This document shows, in pieces, positions 18,760 through 27,865 of a DNA stretch of 64,000 nt. This DNA is from Holophagales bacterium (lineage in GTDB: Bacteria > Acidobacteriota > Thermoanaerobaculia > UBA5066), in NCBI GenBank assembly GCA_016716705.1, contig JADJVF010000002.1:209151-273150 (forward strand), given 5' to 3'. Within the stretch, counting starts at the first letter, position 1. Each line of letters starts with the position of its first letter. A program made the position numbers and the translations under genes. Below the pieces are notes generated by a model. The model did not search any database and had not been told where the DNA came from. It saw only the letters and a list, made by a program, of their open reading frames with translations.

Positions 18760-20836
18760 GTGCGCACGTCCCCCCCGAGCCTCCTCCCGGCGTTCGCCGC
18801 CGCCGGATTCGCGGCCACCTCGGCCCAGGTCCTCCTCCTGCGCGAGCTCCTCGTCTGCGCCGCGGGGGACGAGGCGGCGATCGGTGCGGGGCTCGCCGCG
18901 TGGCTGCTCGGCATCGCGCTCGGCGCGGCCGCTCGCCGGCGCGGCGTTCCCGGTACGGTCCTTTCCCCATTCACCCTCCTCTCCCTCCTCGCCGGGGCCG
19001 GCGGCGCCGGCATCGTCGCGCTCCGGCTCCTCCGCGTGGCTGCGGCCCCGCCCGCCGGAGAACTCCCGGGACTCGGCCTCGTCCTCCTCCTCGCTTCGGT
19101 CTCGCTGCTCCCTTCCGGAGCCCTCGTCGGCGCCTCCTTCGCCGCGCTCGGTGCGCACGCGGCGACCCTCCTGCCGCCCGGCGAGGCGCTCACGCGGCTC
19201 TACGTCGTGGAGTCGATCGGCTCGCTCGTCCGGCCCGTTCGACCAGGCGACGGAGCGGCTCCGCTTCGGGGCCCTCTCTCCGGCGGCGCCGCTCGTCGCG
19301 GTCCGCGACACGCCCCACGCGCACCTCGCCCTCGGCGGCGACCCGCTGCAGCTCTGGGAAAACGGCGCCTTCTCCGCGACCTTCCCCGACCCGTACGCGA
19401 GCGAGACGCTCGCCCACCTCGCCGCCTCGCTCGCGGAGTCGCCGCGCCGCGTCCTCGCGCTCGGAGGGGTCGAGCGGGGGCTGCTCCGCTTCCTCCTCCG
19501 ACACTCTCCCGAGCGCGTCGACCTCGTCGTGACGGACCCGCTCGCCTTCTCCTTCGTCCGCGACCGGCTGCCGCGCGAGGACCTGCGCGCCCTCCTCGAC
19601 CCGCGCGTCCACGTCGTCGCGGACGACCCGCGCCGGTTCCTTTCCCGCACGCGGGAGACCTGGGACCTGGTCCTCCTGCTGGGCCCCGACCCCGTCACGC
19701 TCGGCCGCGCGCGGCTCCTGACCGAGGAGAGCTTCCGCACCGTCTCGGCGCGCCTCGCGCCCCGGGGCGCCCTCGTCGTCTCGCTCCGGACCGCCTCGGC
19801 GGCGATGACCGGCGCGACCGCGGCCCTCGGCGGCTCGGTCTTCGGCGCCCTTCGCGCCGCGTTCCCCGTCGTCCGCGCGACGCCCGGCCCCGACACGCTC
19901 CTCGTCGCGGGCTTCGACGGATCCGCCGTCACGCTCGATCCGGCCGTCGTCGCGAGACGTTTCCGCGACCGGCGGATCGCCTCGGACGCGTTCGTCCCCG
20001 AGCTCTTTCCGCTCTTCCTCGAGCCGGGCAACGTCGCGCGCATCGAGGCTGCGCTCGCCGAAGCGTCCCGACGCGTCCCGCCGAGCCGCGACGACCGTCC
20101 CGTCTCGCTCCTCCACGCCCTGGCGCGCCGACAGCGGGAGACGGCGAGCCTCGCAGGACGCGCGTTCGGCGCCCTCGGGCGCCTGACGGCGCCTCTCCTC
20201 GTGGCGCTCGTTCTCCTTCCCTCCGCCGCGTTCGCCGTGCGCGCCCTCGTGGCACCCGCGCCCCTGCGCCGCGCCGCCCTCCACGCCGCCGCCGCAACCG
20301 GGGCCGGCGGCATGGCCCTCTCGTTCCTCCTTCTCCTCTCGTACCAGACGCGGGAGGGGGCTCTCTACGGCGCGCTCGGCGCCCTGACGGCCGCGTTCAT
20401 GCTCGGCCTCGCCGCCGGGGCGGCCGGGTCGCATCGCATCGCTTCCTCCCGGACGCCCTCGCCGCGCGCGGCCCTCCTCGTCGTCCTCCTCGCCACGGCG
20501 ACCGCCTTCGCCGCGATGGCCCTTCTCCTCCCCGCGCTCGCGAGCCTCTCGGCGTTCCCGCCCGCCGTCGCGTTCGGGGCCCACGCCGGCCTTCTCCTCC
20601 TGGCGGGAATCACCACCGGCTCGCTCTTTCCCGTTGCCGCGCGCGTCCTCCTCGATTCGGGCGAGAGCGCCGGAGCCGCGGCCGCGCACTTCGAGGCCGC
20701 CGACCACCTCGGCGCCGCCTTCGCCGCGCTCCTGGCCGGGGTCGTCCTCGTCCCGGCGCTCGGCATGAGGAACACCGGCCTCCTCGCCGCCGCCCTCGTC
20801 CTCCTCGCCGCGACCGCCGCCGCGCGGGCCCGCTGA
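18760..20836 (+). CDS. Spermidine-synthase-like multi-spanning membrane protein (internally deleted and frameshifted)
   Basis: This resembles fused membrane/spermidine-synthase-fold proteins: N-terminal helices (ATSAQVLLLRELLVCAAGDE, WLLGIALGAAARRR), a Rossmann methyltransferase-like domain (ERLRFGALSPAAPLVAVRDTPHAHLAL, LWENGAFSATFPDPYASETLAHL, RVLALGGVERGLLR, VDLVVTDP) and C-terminal helices (about 20190-20830). The two parts are in different frames, joined near 19225-19240 straight after YVVESIGSLV. Relatives normally have about 100 residues of membrane helices at that point (GG-x-LF...); these are missing. So a segment of about 300 bp plus a frame adjustment has been lost, either in the genome or by assembly. 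Substrate is unknown; true aminopropyl transfer is doubtful. GTG start. Confidence 0.65.
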
Positions 20837-20840
20837 GCGC

Positions 20841-21997
20841 TCAGCTCCAGACGCCGGGAATCGCGCGGCCGCAGTCGGGGCACGCGCCCTTCGCCAGGCG
20901 GTTCTCGACCGTCGCCATCCCGACGCGCCGGATGAGCCGCGCCTTGCACCCCGGGCAGTACGTCGACTCGCCCGGGTGCCCCGGGACGTTCCCGACGTAG
21001 GCGAACGCGAGCCCCTCGGCGAGCGCGATCGCCCGTGCTCTCTCGAGCGTGGCGACCGGCGTCGGCGGGAGGTTCGTCAGGCGGTACGTCGGGTGGAAGC
21101 GCGTGAAGTGGACGGGCGTCTCGGGACCGACCTCGTTCCGCACGAAACGGGCGAGCGCCGTCACCTCGGCCTCGGAGTCGTTCAGTCCCGGGACGAGGAG
21201 GACGACGATCTCCGTCCAGACCTTCGTCTTCGCGAGGCGCCGGAGGGTGTCGAGGACGGCCTTCAGGTCTCCGCTGCACTGCTCGCGGTAGGTCCGCTCC
21301 GAGAAGCACTTCAGGTCGACCTTGTAGGCCGCCAGGACCGCGCAGAGGTCGCGGAGCGGCTCCTCGCGGATCGCGCCGTTCGAGACGACGACCGTCCGCA
21401 ATCCCTCCTTCCGCGAAGCGACCGCGACGTCGAGGGCGTACTCGGCGAAGACCGTCGGCTCGTTGTAGGTGCAGGCGACGACGGGCGCGCCTTTCCGGGC
21501 GGCGAGAGAGGCGACGGCCTCCGGCGTCAGCGTCGAGGCCGGCACCTCCTCCGGCCTCGACTGGGAGATCTCCCAGTTCTGGCACCAGCGGCAGTGGAAG
21601 TTGCAGCCGGCCGTCCCGAGCGAGAGGGCCGAAGCGCCCGGGAGGACGTGGAAGAACGGCTTCTTCTCGATCGGGTCGAGCGCGAGCGCCGCGGGCGCGA
21701 GTGGACGAGCGTCTTCAGCTCCCCGCCCCGGTTCTCGCGGACTCCGCAGTGCCCGCGCGCTCCCTCGGAGATCCGGCAGCCGCGAAAGCAGAGGCCGCAC
21801 GCGACCCGCGAGTCCGGCAGGGGCGTCCACCACCGGGCGGGATGCGGCGCTCCGCCGAACCCGGCCGCGAGCATCGGGAGCCCGGCAGGCGGGGCCGGGT
21901 CCTGGGGCCACGGCAGGACCGCACCGGCGAGCCTCTCCGCCGCCCCCGCGCACGCAGCGCCGAGGGCCGAGACGAGGAGCTCGCGTCGCGTCTTCAC
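20841..21997 (-). CDS. amrS: AmmeMemoRadiSam system radical SAM enzyme with Tat-like signal (frameshifted)
   Basis: The radical SAM core has CNFHCRWC (CxxxCxxC for the 4Fe-4S cluster) preceded by the family signature DPIEKKPFFHVLPG, then CTYNEPTVFAEY, KVDLKCFSERTYR and LVPGLNDSE, and a C-terminal rubredoxin-like pair CPGC/CPDC. The N-terminal 100 residues, in another frame, begin MKTRRELLVSALGAACAGAA (a twin-arginine-type signal read from a GTG at 21997) and include CGLCFRGCRISEGARGHCGVRENR. One missing base near 21693-21696 separates them. The family accompanies MEMO1- and AMMECR1-like proteins; its substrate is unproven. It starts one base after the stop of the upstream gene, so tightly coupled. 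Confidence 0.85.
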
Positions 21998-21998
21998 G

Positions 21999-23612
21999 TC
22001 AACGCCGCCGCTCCTCGTGGAAGACCTGCCCCGTGAAGACGGAGAAGCTCGCGCCGCTCCGCCACTCCCCTCGGGAGAGCCCCGCCTTGAGGGCGAGGTG
22101 GTCGAGCGTCTCCTCGAGCGTCCACCGCTGCTCGACGGCGACCTGCGGCAGGAAGAGCGCCCGGTGCCCGGCCTTCTCCAGGACGATTCCGTGCGTCCCG
22201 ATCCGGATGTCCTTCCACGTGGCCGTCGGGACGATCGGGGAGAGGACCGTCACCTCGACCGAGAGCCCGGGCAGCTCCGACGCTTCCACCTCGGGGAAGC
22301 GCGGGTCGTCGAGCGCGGCGTCCAGGGCCGACTTCACGACCGCGAGCACGAGAGGGTACGTCGGCACGACCTGGCCGATGCAGCCGCGCAGCTCGCCGAG
22401 CCGCGCGATCTCCAGCGGGTCCGTCTTCCTGAGCGTCACGAAGACGGCCTGCAGTCGCGAAGCCTCCGGGGAGTCGCCGAGATCGCGGAGGGCCGCGTCG
22501 AGGCGCGCGGTGTCGCGCGCGAGGTCCGCTTCCAGCGCACCCCGCGCCGCGCGCACGAGCGTCCGTCCGAGAGCCTCCGGAAGCGGCGGGGCGGAAGCGT
22601 CGACCGGCGTCATCGCGGGAGGGGTGGTCAGCGCCGGGCCTCCCGCGCCCCCTTCTCTCGTGTAGGCGAGGGCCGCGTAGTCGACCGAGCTGTCGTCGCC
22701 CGAACCGGGCATCTCGCCCGACGCCCAGTGCGCCAGGAGCGTCCCCCTGGCCTTCGGCGCGATCCGCTCGAGGAGCTCGAGCATCGTGCCGAGCCCGGAC
22801 CTTCCGCAGATGGTCGCGTCCTTTTCTCTCACGAAGTCCCGGAAGCCGTCGGCGTCGAGCCGGCAGAGGAGGTCGATCGCCGCCGCGTCGAGCGCGCGGA
22901 TCCTCGCCCGCGCCGCCGACGTCGGCCCGAACGGCGCGTACTCGAACCGCGGGCCGTAGTGCGTGAAGTCGGACGAGAAGACGAAGAGGGTCTTCCCGTC
23001 GTCGAGCATCGCCAGGCGCAGGGCGAAGGCCTCCTGGGCGGCGGCGTCGACCCGCCCGACGAGGACCGGGACGAGGGAGAAGCGCCCGAGGACGGCCTGC
23101 AGGAATGGCAGCTCGATCTCGATGGCGTGCTCCGGGCCCGTCACCCCCTGGACGACGCGCGCGAGCCCAGGCGCCTTCAGCGTCTCGACGGCCTCCCGGG
23201 CGAGCGGGACCTCCCCGAGCGGCGTCCGGTACGCCGGCGCGTCGTCGAGGGCGTAGCCGTCGAAGGAGCCGTGGTGCGACGGCGCCACGACGACGACCCG
23301 CGCGAACTCTCCGCGCGCGAGGAGACGGTAGGCAGTCGCGGCGACGACTCCCGACCAGGCCCACCCGGCGTGGGGAACGACGAGGGCGAGCGGCCGGCCG
23401 GCAGGAACCGGCGCTGCCGCCGCCTGGCGCAGGAGGACTCGTGTCGTGGCGAGGAGGATTGCCGGTGAATCGGGATACCAGCTTCCCGCGAGCGCCGGCG
23501 GCCGGACCGTCCCTCCCGCTGGCGCCGCGCCGCGCGCCCCTCCCGGGAGGCCCGTCACTGCGAGGCCTCCGAGCAGGAGCGCCAGCGCCCGGGGACGCCC
23601 ACGGCGAATCAC
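21999..23612 (-). CDS. Exported MEMO1-AMMECR1 fusion (AmmeMemoRadiSam B and A)
   Basis: The 537-residue protein has a signal peptide (ALALLLGGLAVTGLPGGARG), a MEMO1-like dioxygenase-fold domain (residues about 35-310: LVVPHAGWAWSG, VVVAPSHHGSFDGYAL, HAIEIELPFLQ, VFSSDFTHYGP, with metal-binding His residues) and an AMMECR1 domain (about 350-535: ELRGCIGQVVPTYPL, DPRFPEVEASELPGLSVEVTVLSP). The two are usually separate A and B proteins encoded with the radical SAM enzyme; here they are one polypeptide with a signal sequence, placing the system outside the cytoplasm. Biochemical role is not established in bacteria; human MEMO1 binds copper/iron. Start ATG at 23612, 67 bases from the VPS10 gene stop. 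Confidence 0.88.
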   Translation of the reverse strand: MIRRGRPRALALLLGGLAVTGLPGGARGAAPAGGTVRPPALAGSWYPDSPAILLATTRVLLRQAAAAPVPAGRPLALVVPHAGWAWSGVVAATAYRLLARGEFARVVVVAPSHHGSFDGYALDDAPAYRTPLGEVPLAREAVETLKAPGLARVVQGVTGPEHAIEIELPFLQAVLGRFSLVPVLVGRVDAAAQEAFALRLAMLDDGKTLFVFSSDFTHYGPRFEYAPFGPTSAARARIRALDAAAIDLLCRLDADGFRDFVREKDATICGRSGLGTMLELLERIAPKARGTLLAHWASGEMPGSGDDSSVDYAALAYTREGGAGGPALTTPPAMTPVDASAPPLPEALGRTLVRAARGALEADLARDTARLDAALRDLGDSPEASRLQAVFVTLRKTDPLEIARLGELRGCIGQVVPTYPLVLAVVKSALDAALDDPRFPEVEASELPGLSVEVTVLSPIVPTATWKDIRIGTHGIVLEKAGHRALFLPQVAVEQRWTLEETLDHLALKAGLSRGEWRSGASFSVFTGQVFHEERRR

Positions 23613-23679
23613 CCTTTCCTCGTTCCGCCCTCTCTCCGAGGGCCACCCGTCATTCTAGGTCCGCACGGGCCCGGCGGGG

Positions 23680-26600
23680 TCAGGGCGCCAGCAGCCCCAC
23701 CCCTTCCTTCGCCGCCTTCTCCCGGAAGGCGTCCACGTCCTTCGCCCAGAACGCGTCGAGGTCGGCGAGGTACTTCGCCAGTCGGGCTTCGGCCTGACGG
23801 AGCCGTTCGAGGTGCGTCGGGCTGGGCGGCGCCCAAGAGGAGGTGAGATTCCCGGCGGCGGCCTGGAGGTCCTGCGCTACGCGGTCGCGCGCCGGTATTC
23901 CCGCATCCTCTGGAGGGCTCCAGAGGAGGTTCTCCTTTTCCGTCAGCGCCTTCTTCAACGCAGCGGCTTCCTTTGCGAAGGGCGTCTCGTTCGCCTTCCG
24001 CCGCTCGGCCGGGTCGCGGAGCGTCTCGTTCCTGCGCCGCAGCCTCTCCTCCAGGGCCGACACGTCGTCGCGCGTCCGGCGGATCCGGATCGCCGCCTCC
24101 GCCGCCTTCTCCTGCAGCTCGCCCGCCCGCTCGATCTCCGCCCACCGCTTCGCCCAGTCAGCCGCGGTGTTCTTCGACCGCGGGTCGGGAAGGACCGCCA
24201 CCTTCGCGCTCGCGCTGGCGTCCTTGAACGTCAGCGTCACCGTGTAGTCCCCAGGAGGAACCTCGGGACCAGAGGCCAGCCACTCGGGCAGCGGGCCGGC
24301 GTCGGCCGCGCGCGGGAATCGGCGCCACGCGTCGCGTCCGAGGTCCCACGCCACGCGGCTCACGCCCAGCCGCGCGGGGGCGTCGAAGACCCTCACGAGC
24401 TTCCCGGCCGCGTCCGTCACGCGGACCGAGATCCTCGGCCGCGACGGGTCGGCCCCGTCCTCGCCCTCGCCTCCGCGACCGCCTCTCCCGCGGCGCGCAG
24501 AGGGCGGCTCCTCCTCGCCCGCCGCCGGAAGGCCCGGTGCGTTCAGGGTGAACGTGAGAAGCGCTCCGTACGGCCTCGCCGTGCCGGCGAAATCGGCTGC
24601 GCCCGCCCCCGTCACCCCGTCCTCCGGCGCGCGCCAGTGCTGCCGTGCGGGCACCGGCGCGAAGAGATGGAGCGGCTTTCCGAGCGCCTCCTCCGTCATC
24701 TCGCGGAAGGGCGTCAGGTCGTCGAGGATCCAGATCGCGCGGCCGTGCGTCGCGATGACGAGGTCGCCCTCCGTCGGGTGGATGACGAGGTCCATCACCG
24801 ACGCCGTCGGGATCGTCTTCGAGAGGTGCAGCCACCCCTTCCCGCCGTCGAGCGAGGCGTAGAGCCCCGTCTCCGTTCCGAGGAAGAGGAGGTCCTTCTT
24901 CACGGGGTCCTGCACGATCGCGAGCGCGTACCCCTTCACGGCGGGCGTCACGAGGCTCTTCCAGCTCTTCCCGGAATCGTCCGTCCGGTAGACGTACGGT
25001 GCCGGATCGCCCCAGCGGTGGTTGTCGAGGACGGCGAACGCCGTCGCCGCGTCGTGCCGCGACGGCTCGATCGCCGCCACGTGCGCGTTCTTCGGCGCGC
25101 CCGGCGGCAGCGCCTTCTCGACGGACGTCCAGGTCGCCCCGCCGTCGCGCGTCACGTGGATCCGCCCGTCGTCCGACCCGGTCCAGATCGTCCCCTTCGC
25201 CGCCGGGCTCGGGGCGATCGTGACGAGCGTCGTGTAGTTCTCGGCCGCCGTCACGTCGAGCGTCAGGCCCCCGCTGGTCTCCTGCTTCTGCCACCCGGGG
25301 TTGTTCGTCGTCAGGTCGGGGCTCACCGTCTCCCACGTCTCGCCCCGGTCCTTCGAGCGGTGGACGAACTGGCTCCCGAGCCAGACCGTCGCCGGCTCGA
25401 ACGGGTCGACCGCGAGCGCCGCGTTCCAGTTGAACCGCAGCTTCGTCCCTTCGGGCGCCTGCGGCTTGGCGTCGCGGCGCTCGCCGGTCGTCACGTTCCA
25501 GCGCATCAGGTTCCCGCCCTGCGAGAGGGACCACCCGCGCGCCGGGTCCTCCGGGTCGGGGAGCGTCTCGAACCCGTCGCCCCCGCCGACCACCTTCCAG
25601 TGGTGCGCCTGGATTCCGCCCCGCTGCCAGACGGAAGACGGGCCGCGCCACGAGTTGTTGTCCTGCAGCCCCCCGTAGACGTTGTAGGGGATCTCGCCGT
25701 CGACGGCCACGTGGTAGTACTGCGCGAGCGGCAGCGTCCCGACGAAGCGGAACGTCTCGCCCCGGTCGCGGCTCTCGTACATCCCGCCGTCGTTGCCGAG
25801 GAGCATCCGCCGCGGATCCTTCGGGTCGATCCAGAGGGCGTGGTGGTCCACGTGGACCTGCTGGCGCCCCGTCCCGCGGAGGTTCTCGAACGTCTTCCCG
25901 CCGTCCGTCGAGACGCGCAGCTGCGTCGCGAGCGAGTAGACCCGGTTCGGCTGCTGGGGGTCGACCCGGATGTCGGCGTAGTAGAAGGGGCGCGGGTTCG
26001 CCGAGGGGGAGTCGTTCACGACCTCGAAGCGCCGCCCGCCGTTCTCCGAGCGAAGGAGGACGCTCTTCTCCGCCTCGACGACGGCGTAGACGACCTCCGG
26101 GTGCCCGTCGCAGAACGCGAGCCCGATCCGCCCGAGCGGCCCCTTCGGGACCCCTTCCTTCTCGCCGAGCTTCGTCCAGCTCTCGCCGCCGTCCCACGTC
26201 ACGTGGAGCCCGGACCCGGGGCCACCGGAGCGGAAGAGGTACGGCGTCCGCCGGAAGTCCCACATCGCCGCGAGAAGGTGATCGGGATTCCCCGGGTCGA
26301 GCGCGAGGTCGGCACAGCCCGTCTTCTCGTCGACGTGAAGGACCTTCTTCCAGCTCTTCCCGCCGTCGGTGGTCCGGAAGACTCCCCGCTCCGGCCCGTC
26401 GGTCCACGCCGGCCCCACCGCGCAGGCCCAGGCCGTTCCCGGGTCACGCGGGTGGAGGAGGATCCGGTGGATCCGCTCGGTCTTCGCGAGGCCGACGTTC
26501 GTCCACGTCTTTCCCCCGTCGCGGGTCACGTAGACGCCGTCGCCGTGGGAGATGCTGTTGCGCAGGTTCCCTTCGCCCGTCCCGACCCAGACGACGTCGG

Positions 26601-26898
26601 GCGTCCGCGGGTCGACCGCCAGGGCGCCGATCGCGTGGACCGGCTGCTCGTCGAAGACGGGGTCGAACGTGAGGCCGCCGTTCGTCGACTTCCAGACGCC
26701 GCCCGACGCCGCGCCCACGAAGACGATCCGCGGGTCGCCCGCAAAGGCGTCGATGGCGGCGATCCGGCCGCTCATCCCCGCCGGCCCGATGCTCCGGGCC
26801 TTCAGCCCCTCGAGCCGGGCGGGATCGACCGCCGCGATCGCGGCGGTTGCGGTGAGAAGGACGGCGGCGAGCGAGACGCGAGCGAGACGACCGGTCAT
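23680..26898 (-). CDS. Secreted VPS10/sortilin-type beta-propeller protein (BNR repeats)
   Basis: The 1072-residue protein has a signal peptide (LARVSLAAVLLTATAAIAAV) and long tandem BNR/Asp-box repeats typical of two-domain sortilin or xyloglucanase-like propellers: GGVWKSTNGGLTF, GVYVTRDGGKTWTNVG, GVFRTTDGGKSWKKV, RSKDRGETWETV, HVTRDGGATWTSV, YRTDDSGKSWKSL. The C-terminal part (about residues 720-1072) holds an Ig-like segment (RISVRVTDAAGKLVRVFDAP) and an arginine/lysine-rich helical coil. Such proteins are abundant in Acidobacteriota and Bacteroidota as secreted or peptidase-associated proteins of unproven activity; many are labelled glycosyl hydrolase without evidence. Likely independent of the downstream AmmeMemoRadiSam genes though co-oriented. 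Confidence 0.82.
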   Translation of the reverse strand: MTGRLARVSLAAVLLTATAAIAAVDPARLEGLKARSIGPAGMSGRIAAIDAFAGDPRIVFVGAASGGVWKSTNGGLTFDPVFDEQPVHAIGALAVDPRTPDVVWVGTGEGNLRNSISHGDGVYVTRDGGKTWTNVGLAKTERIHRILLHPRDPGTAWACAVGPAWTDGPERGVFRTTDGGKSWKKVLHVDEKTGCADLALDPGNPDHLLAAMWDFRRTPYLFRSGGPGSGLHVTWDGGESWTKLGEKEGVPKGPLGRIGLAFCDGHPEVVYAVVEAEKSVLLRSENGGRRFEVVNDSPSANPRPFYYADIRVDPQQPNRVYSLATQLRVSTDGGKTFENLRGTGRQQVHVDHHALWIDPKDPRRMLLGNDGGMYESRDRGETFRFVGTLPLAQYYHVAVDGEIPYNVYGGLQDNNSWRGPSSVWQRGGIQAHHWKVVGGGDGFETLPDPEDPARGWSLSQGGNLMRWNVTTGERRDAKPQAPEGTKLRFNWNAALAVDPFEPATVWLGSQFVHRSKDRGETWETVSPDLTTNNPGWQKQETSGGLTLDVTAAENYTTLVTIAPSPAAKGTIWTGSDDGRIHVTRDGGATWTSVEKALPPGAPKNAHVAAIEPSRHDAATAFAVLDNHRWGDPAPYVYRTDDSGKSWKSLVTPAVKGYALAIVQDPVKKDLLFLGTETGLYASLDGGKGWLHLSKTIPTASVMDLVIHPTEGDLVIATHGRAIWILDDLTPFREMTEEALGKPLHLFAPVPARQHWRAPEDGVTGAGAADFAGTARPYGALLTFTLNAPGLPAAGEEEPPSARRGRGGRGGEGEDGADPSRPRISVRVTDAAGKLVRVFDAPARLGVSRVAWDLGRDAWRRFPRAADAGPLPEWLASGPEVPPGDYTVTLTFKDASASAKVAVLPDPRSKNTAADWAKRWAEIERAGELQEKAAEAAIRIRRTRDDVSALEERLRRRNETLRDPAERRKANETPFAKEAAALKKALTEKENLLWSPPEDAGIPARDRVAQDLQAAAGNLTSSWAPPSPTHLERLRQAEARLAKYLADLDAFWAKDVDAFREKAAKEGVGLLAP

Positions 26899-27148
26899 GA
26901 AGCCTCCACGCCGGGAACCGGCGGGGAGACGTTAGCAGGAGCGCCGCGGCCGTGGGGCCGCGGCCGTAGACGAAGGAGTCGGGGACAGGGACAATCCCTT
27001 GCTTGAGAAAAGCCGCCCGGACATGCGATCCCACCCGTGCAACGTGGGATGAGCACTGGGATGCGATCCGGCCGGGCTCTTCGCTTTCTGGCCCGATTGC
27101 GACGCTCCGGCGAGCGCGCGCCGCGATCTTCGTGGCGAGGCGCCCCTC

Positions 27149-27865
27149 GTGAGGCTCTCCGTGGTCATCGCCGCCCTGGACGAGCGGCAAAACGTCGAGC
27201 CCCTCACCCGTCGCCTTGCCGCCGTCCTGGACGGTCTCGCGGGTCACACGTGGGAGATCGTTTACGTCGTGGAAGGAACCGACGGGACCAGGGACGTCCT
27301 GGAGACCCTCGCTGGCGAGATCCCGGGCATCCGCGTCCTCTACCAGCCCGAGCCGCAGGGCCTCGGCGCCGCGTTTCGACGTGGCTTCGCCGCTGCGGCA
27401 CCCGACGCCGACGTCGTCGTCACGATGGACGCCGACCTGAACCACCAGCCCGAGGAGCTCCCGCGCCTCCTCGAGGCTTTCCTCGGACGCGGCTGCGACA
27501 TCCTCGTCGGCTCGCGCTTCACGCCCGGCGGAAGCGTGGACCGGGTGCCGGCGTGGAAGATCGCCCTCAGCCGGAGCCTGAATCCGCTCATGAGGCTGGC
27601 CTTCCGGATGAACGTCCGCGACCTCACCTCCGGCTACCGCCTCTACAGGCGGGAAGCTCTCCGAGCGGTCCCCTTCTCGAGCAACAACTTCGCGTTCCTC
27701 CCCGAGCTTCTCTTCGAGGCCGCCGCCCGGGGGCTGCGCATCGAAGAGGCGCCGATCCGGTTCACGTACCGCATTCACGGCCGGTCCAAGATGGCGCTCT
27801 GGAGGACGAGCTGCAGCTACGTCGGGCTCTTCCTGCGCAGGCTGACGGGTACGGCGGCCCGATGA
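27149..27865 (+). CDS. GT2 glycosyltransferase, dolichyl-phosphate-mannose synthase type
   Basis: The 238-residue GT-A enzyme shows SVVIAALDERQNVEPL (nucleotide binding), VVTMDADLNHQPEELP (DxD-type metal site), ILVGSRFTPGG, and RDLTSGYRLYRREAL with FLPELLFEAAARGLRIEEAPIRFTYRIHGRSKM, all typical of polyprenyl-phosphate hexose synthases. It lacks a C-terminal membrane domain. It would load a sugar from a nucleotide donor onto a polyprenyl phosphate. The stop overlaps the next start as ATGA, and the next gene is a membrane sugar transferase of the class that uses such lipid-linked sugars, so the two probably act in sequence. GTG start. Confidence 0.85.
   Translation: MRLSVVIAALDERQNVEPLTRRLAAVLDGLAGHTWEIVYVVEGTDGTRDVLETLAGEIPGIRVLYQPEPQGLGAAFRRGFAAAAPDADVVVTMDADLNHQPEELPRLLEAFLGRGCDILVGSRFTPGGSVDRVPAWKIALSRSLNPLMRLAFRMNVRDLTSGYRLYRREALRAVPFSSNNFAFLPELLFEAAARGLRIEEAPIRFTYRIHGRSKMALWRTSCSYVGLFLRRLTGTAAR

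Noticed and set aside
15794..18970. A minus-strand frame of over 1000 residues across the Fe-S gene and the deiminase-like gene
   Set aside because: Only its middle part is protein-like. The rest is antisense to the conserved Fe-S gene or out of frame with the deiminase N-terminus.
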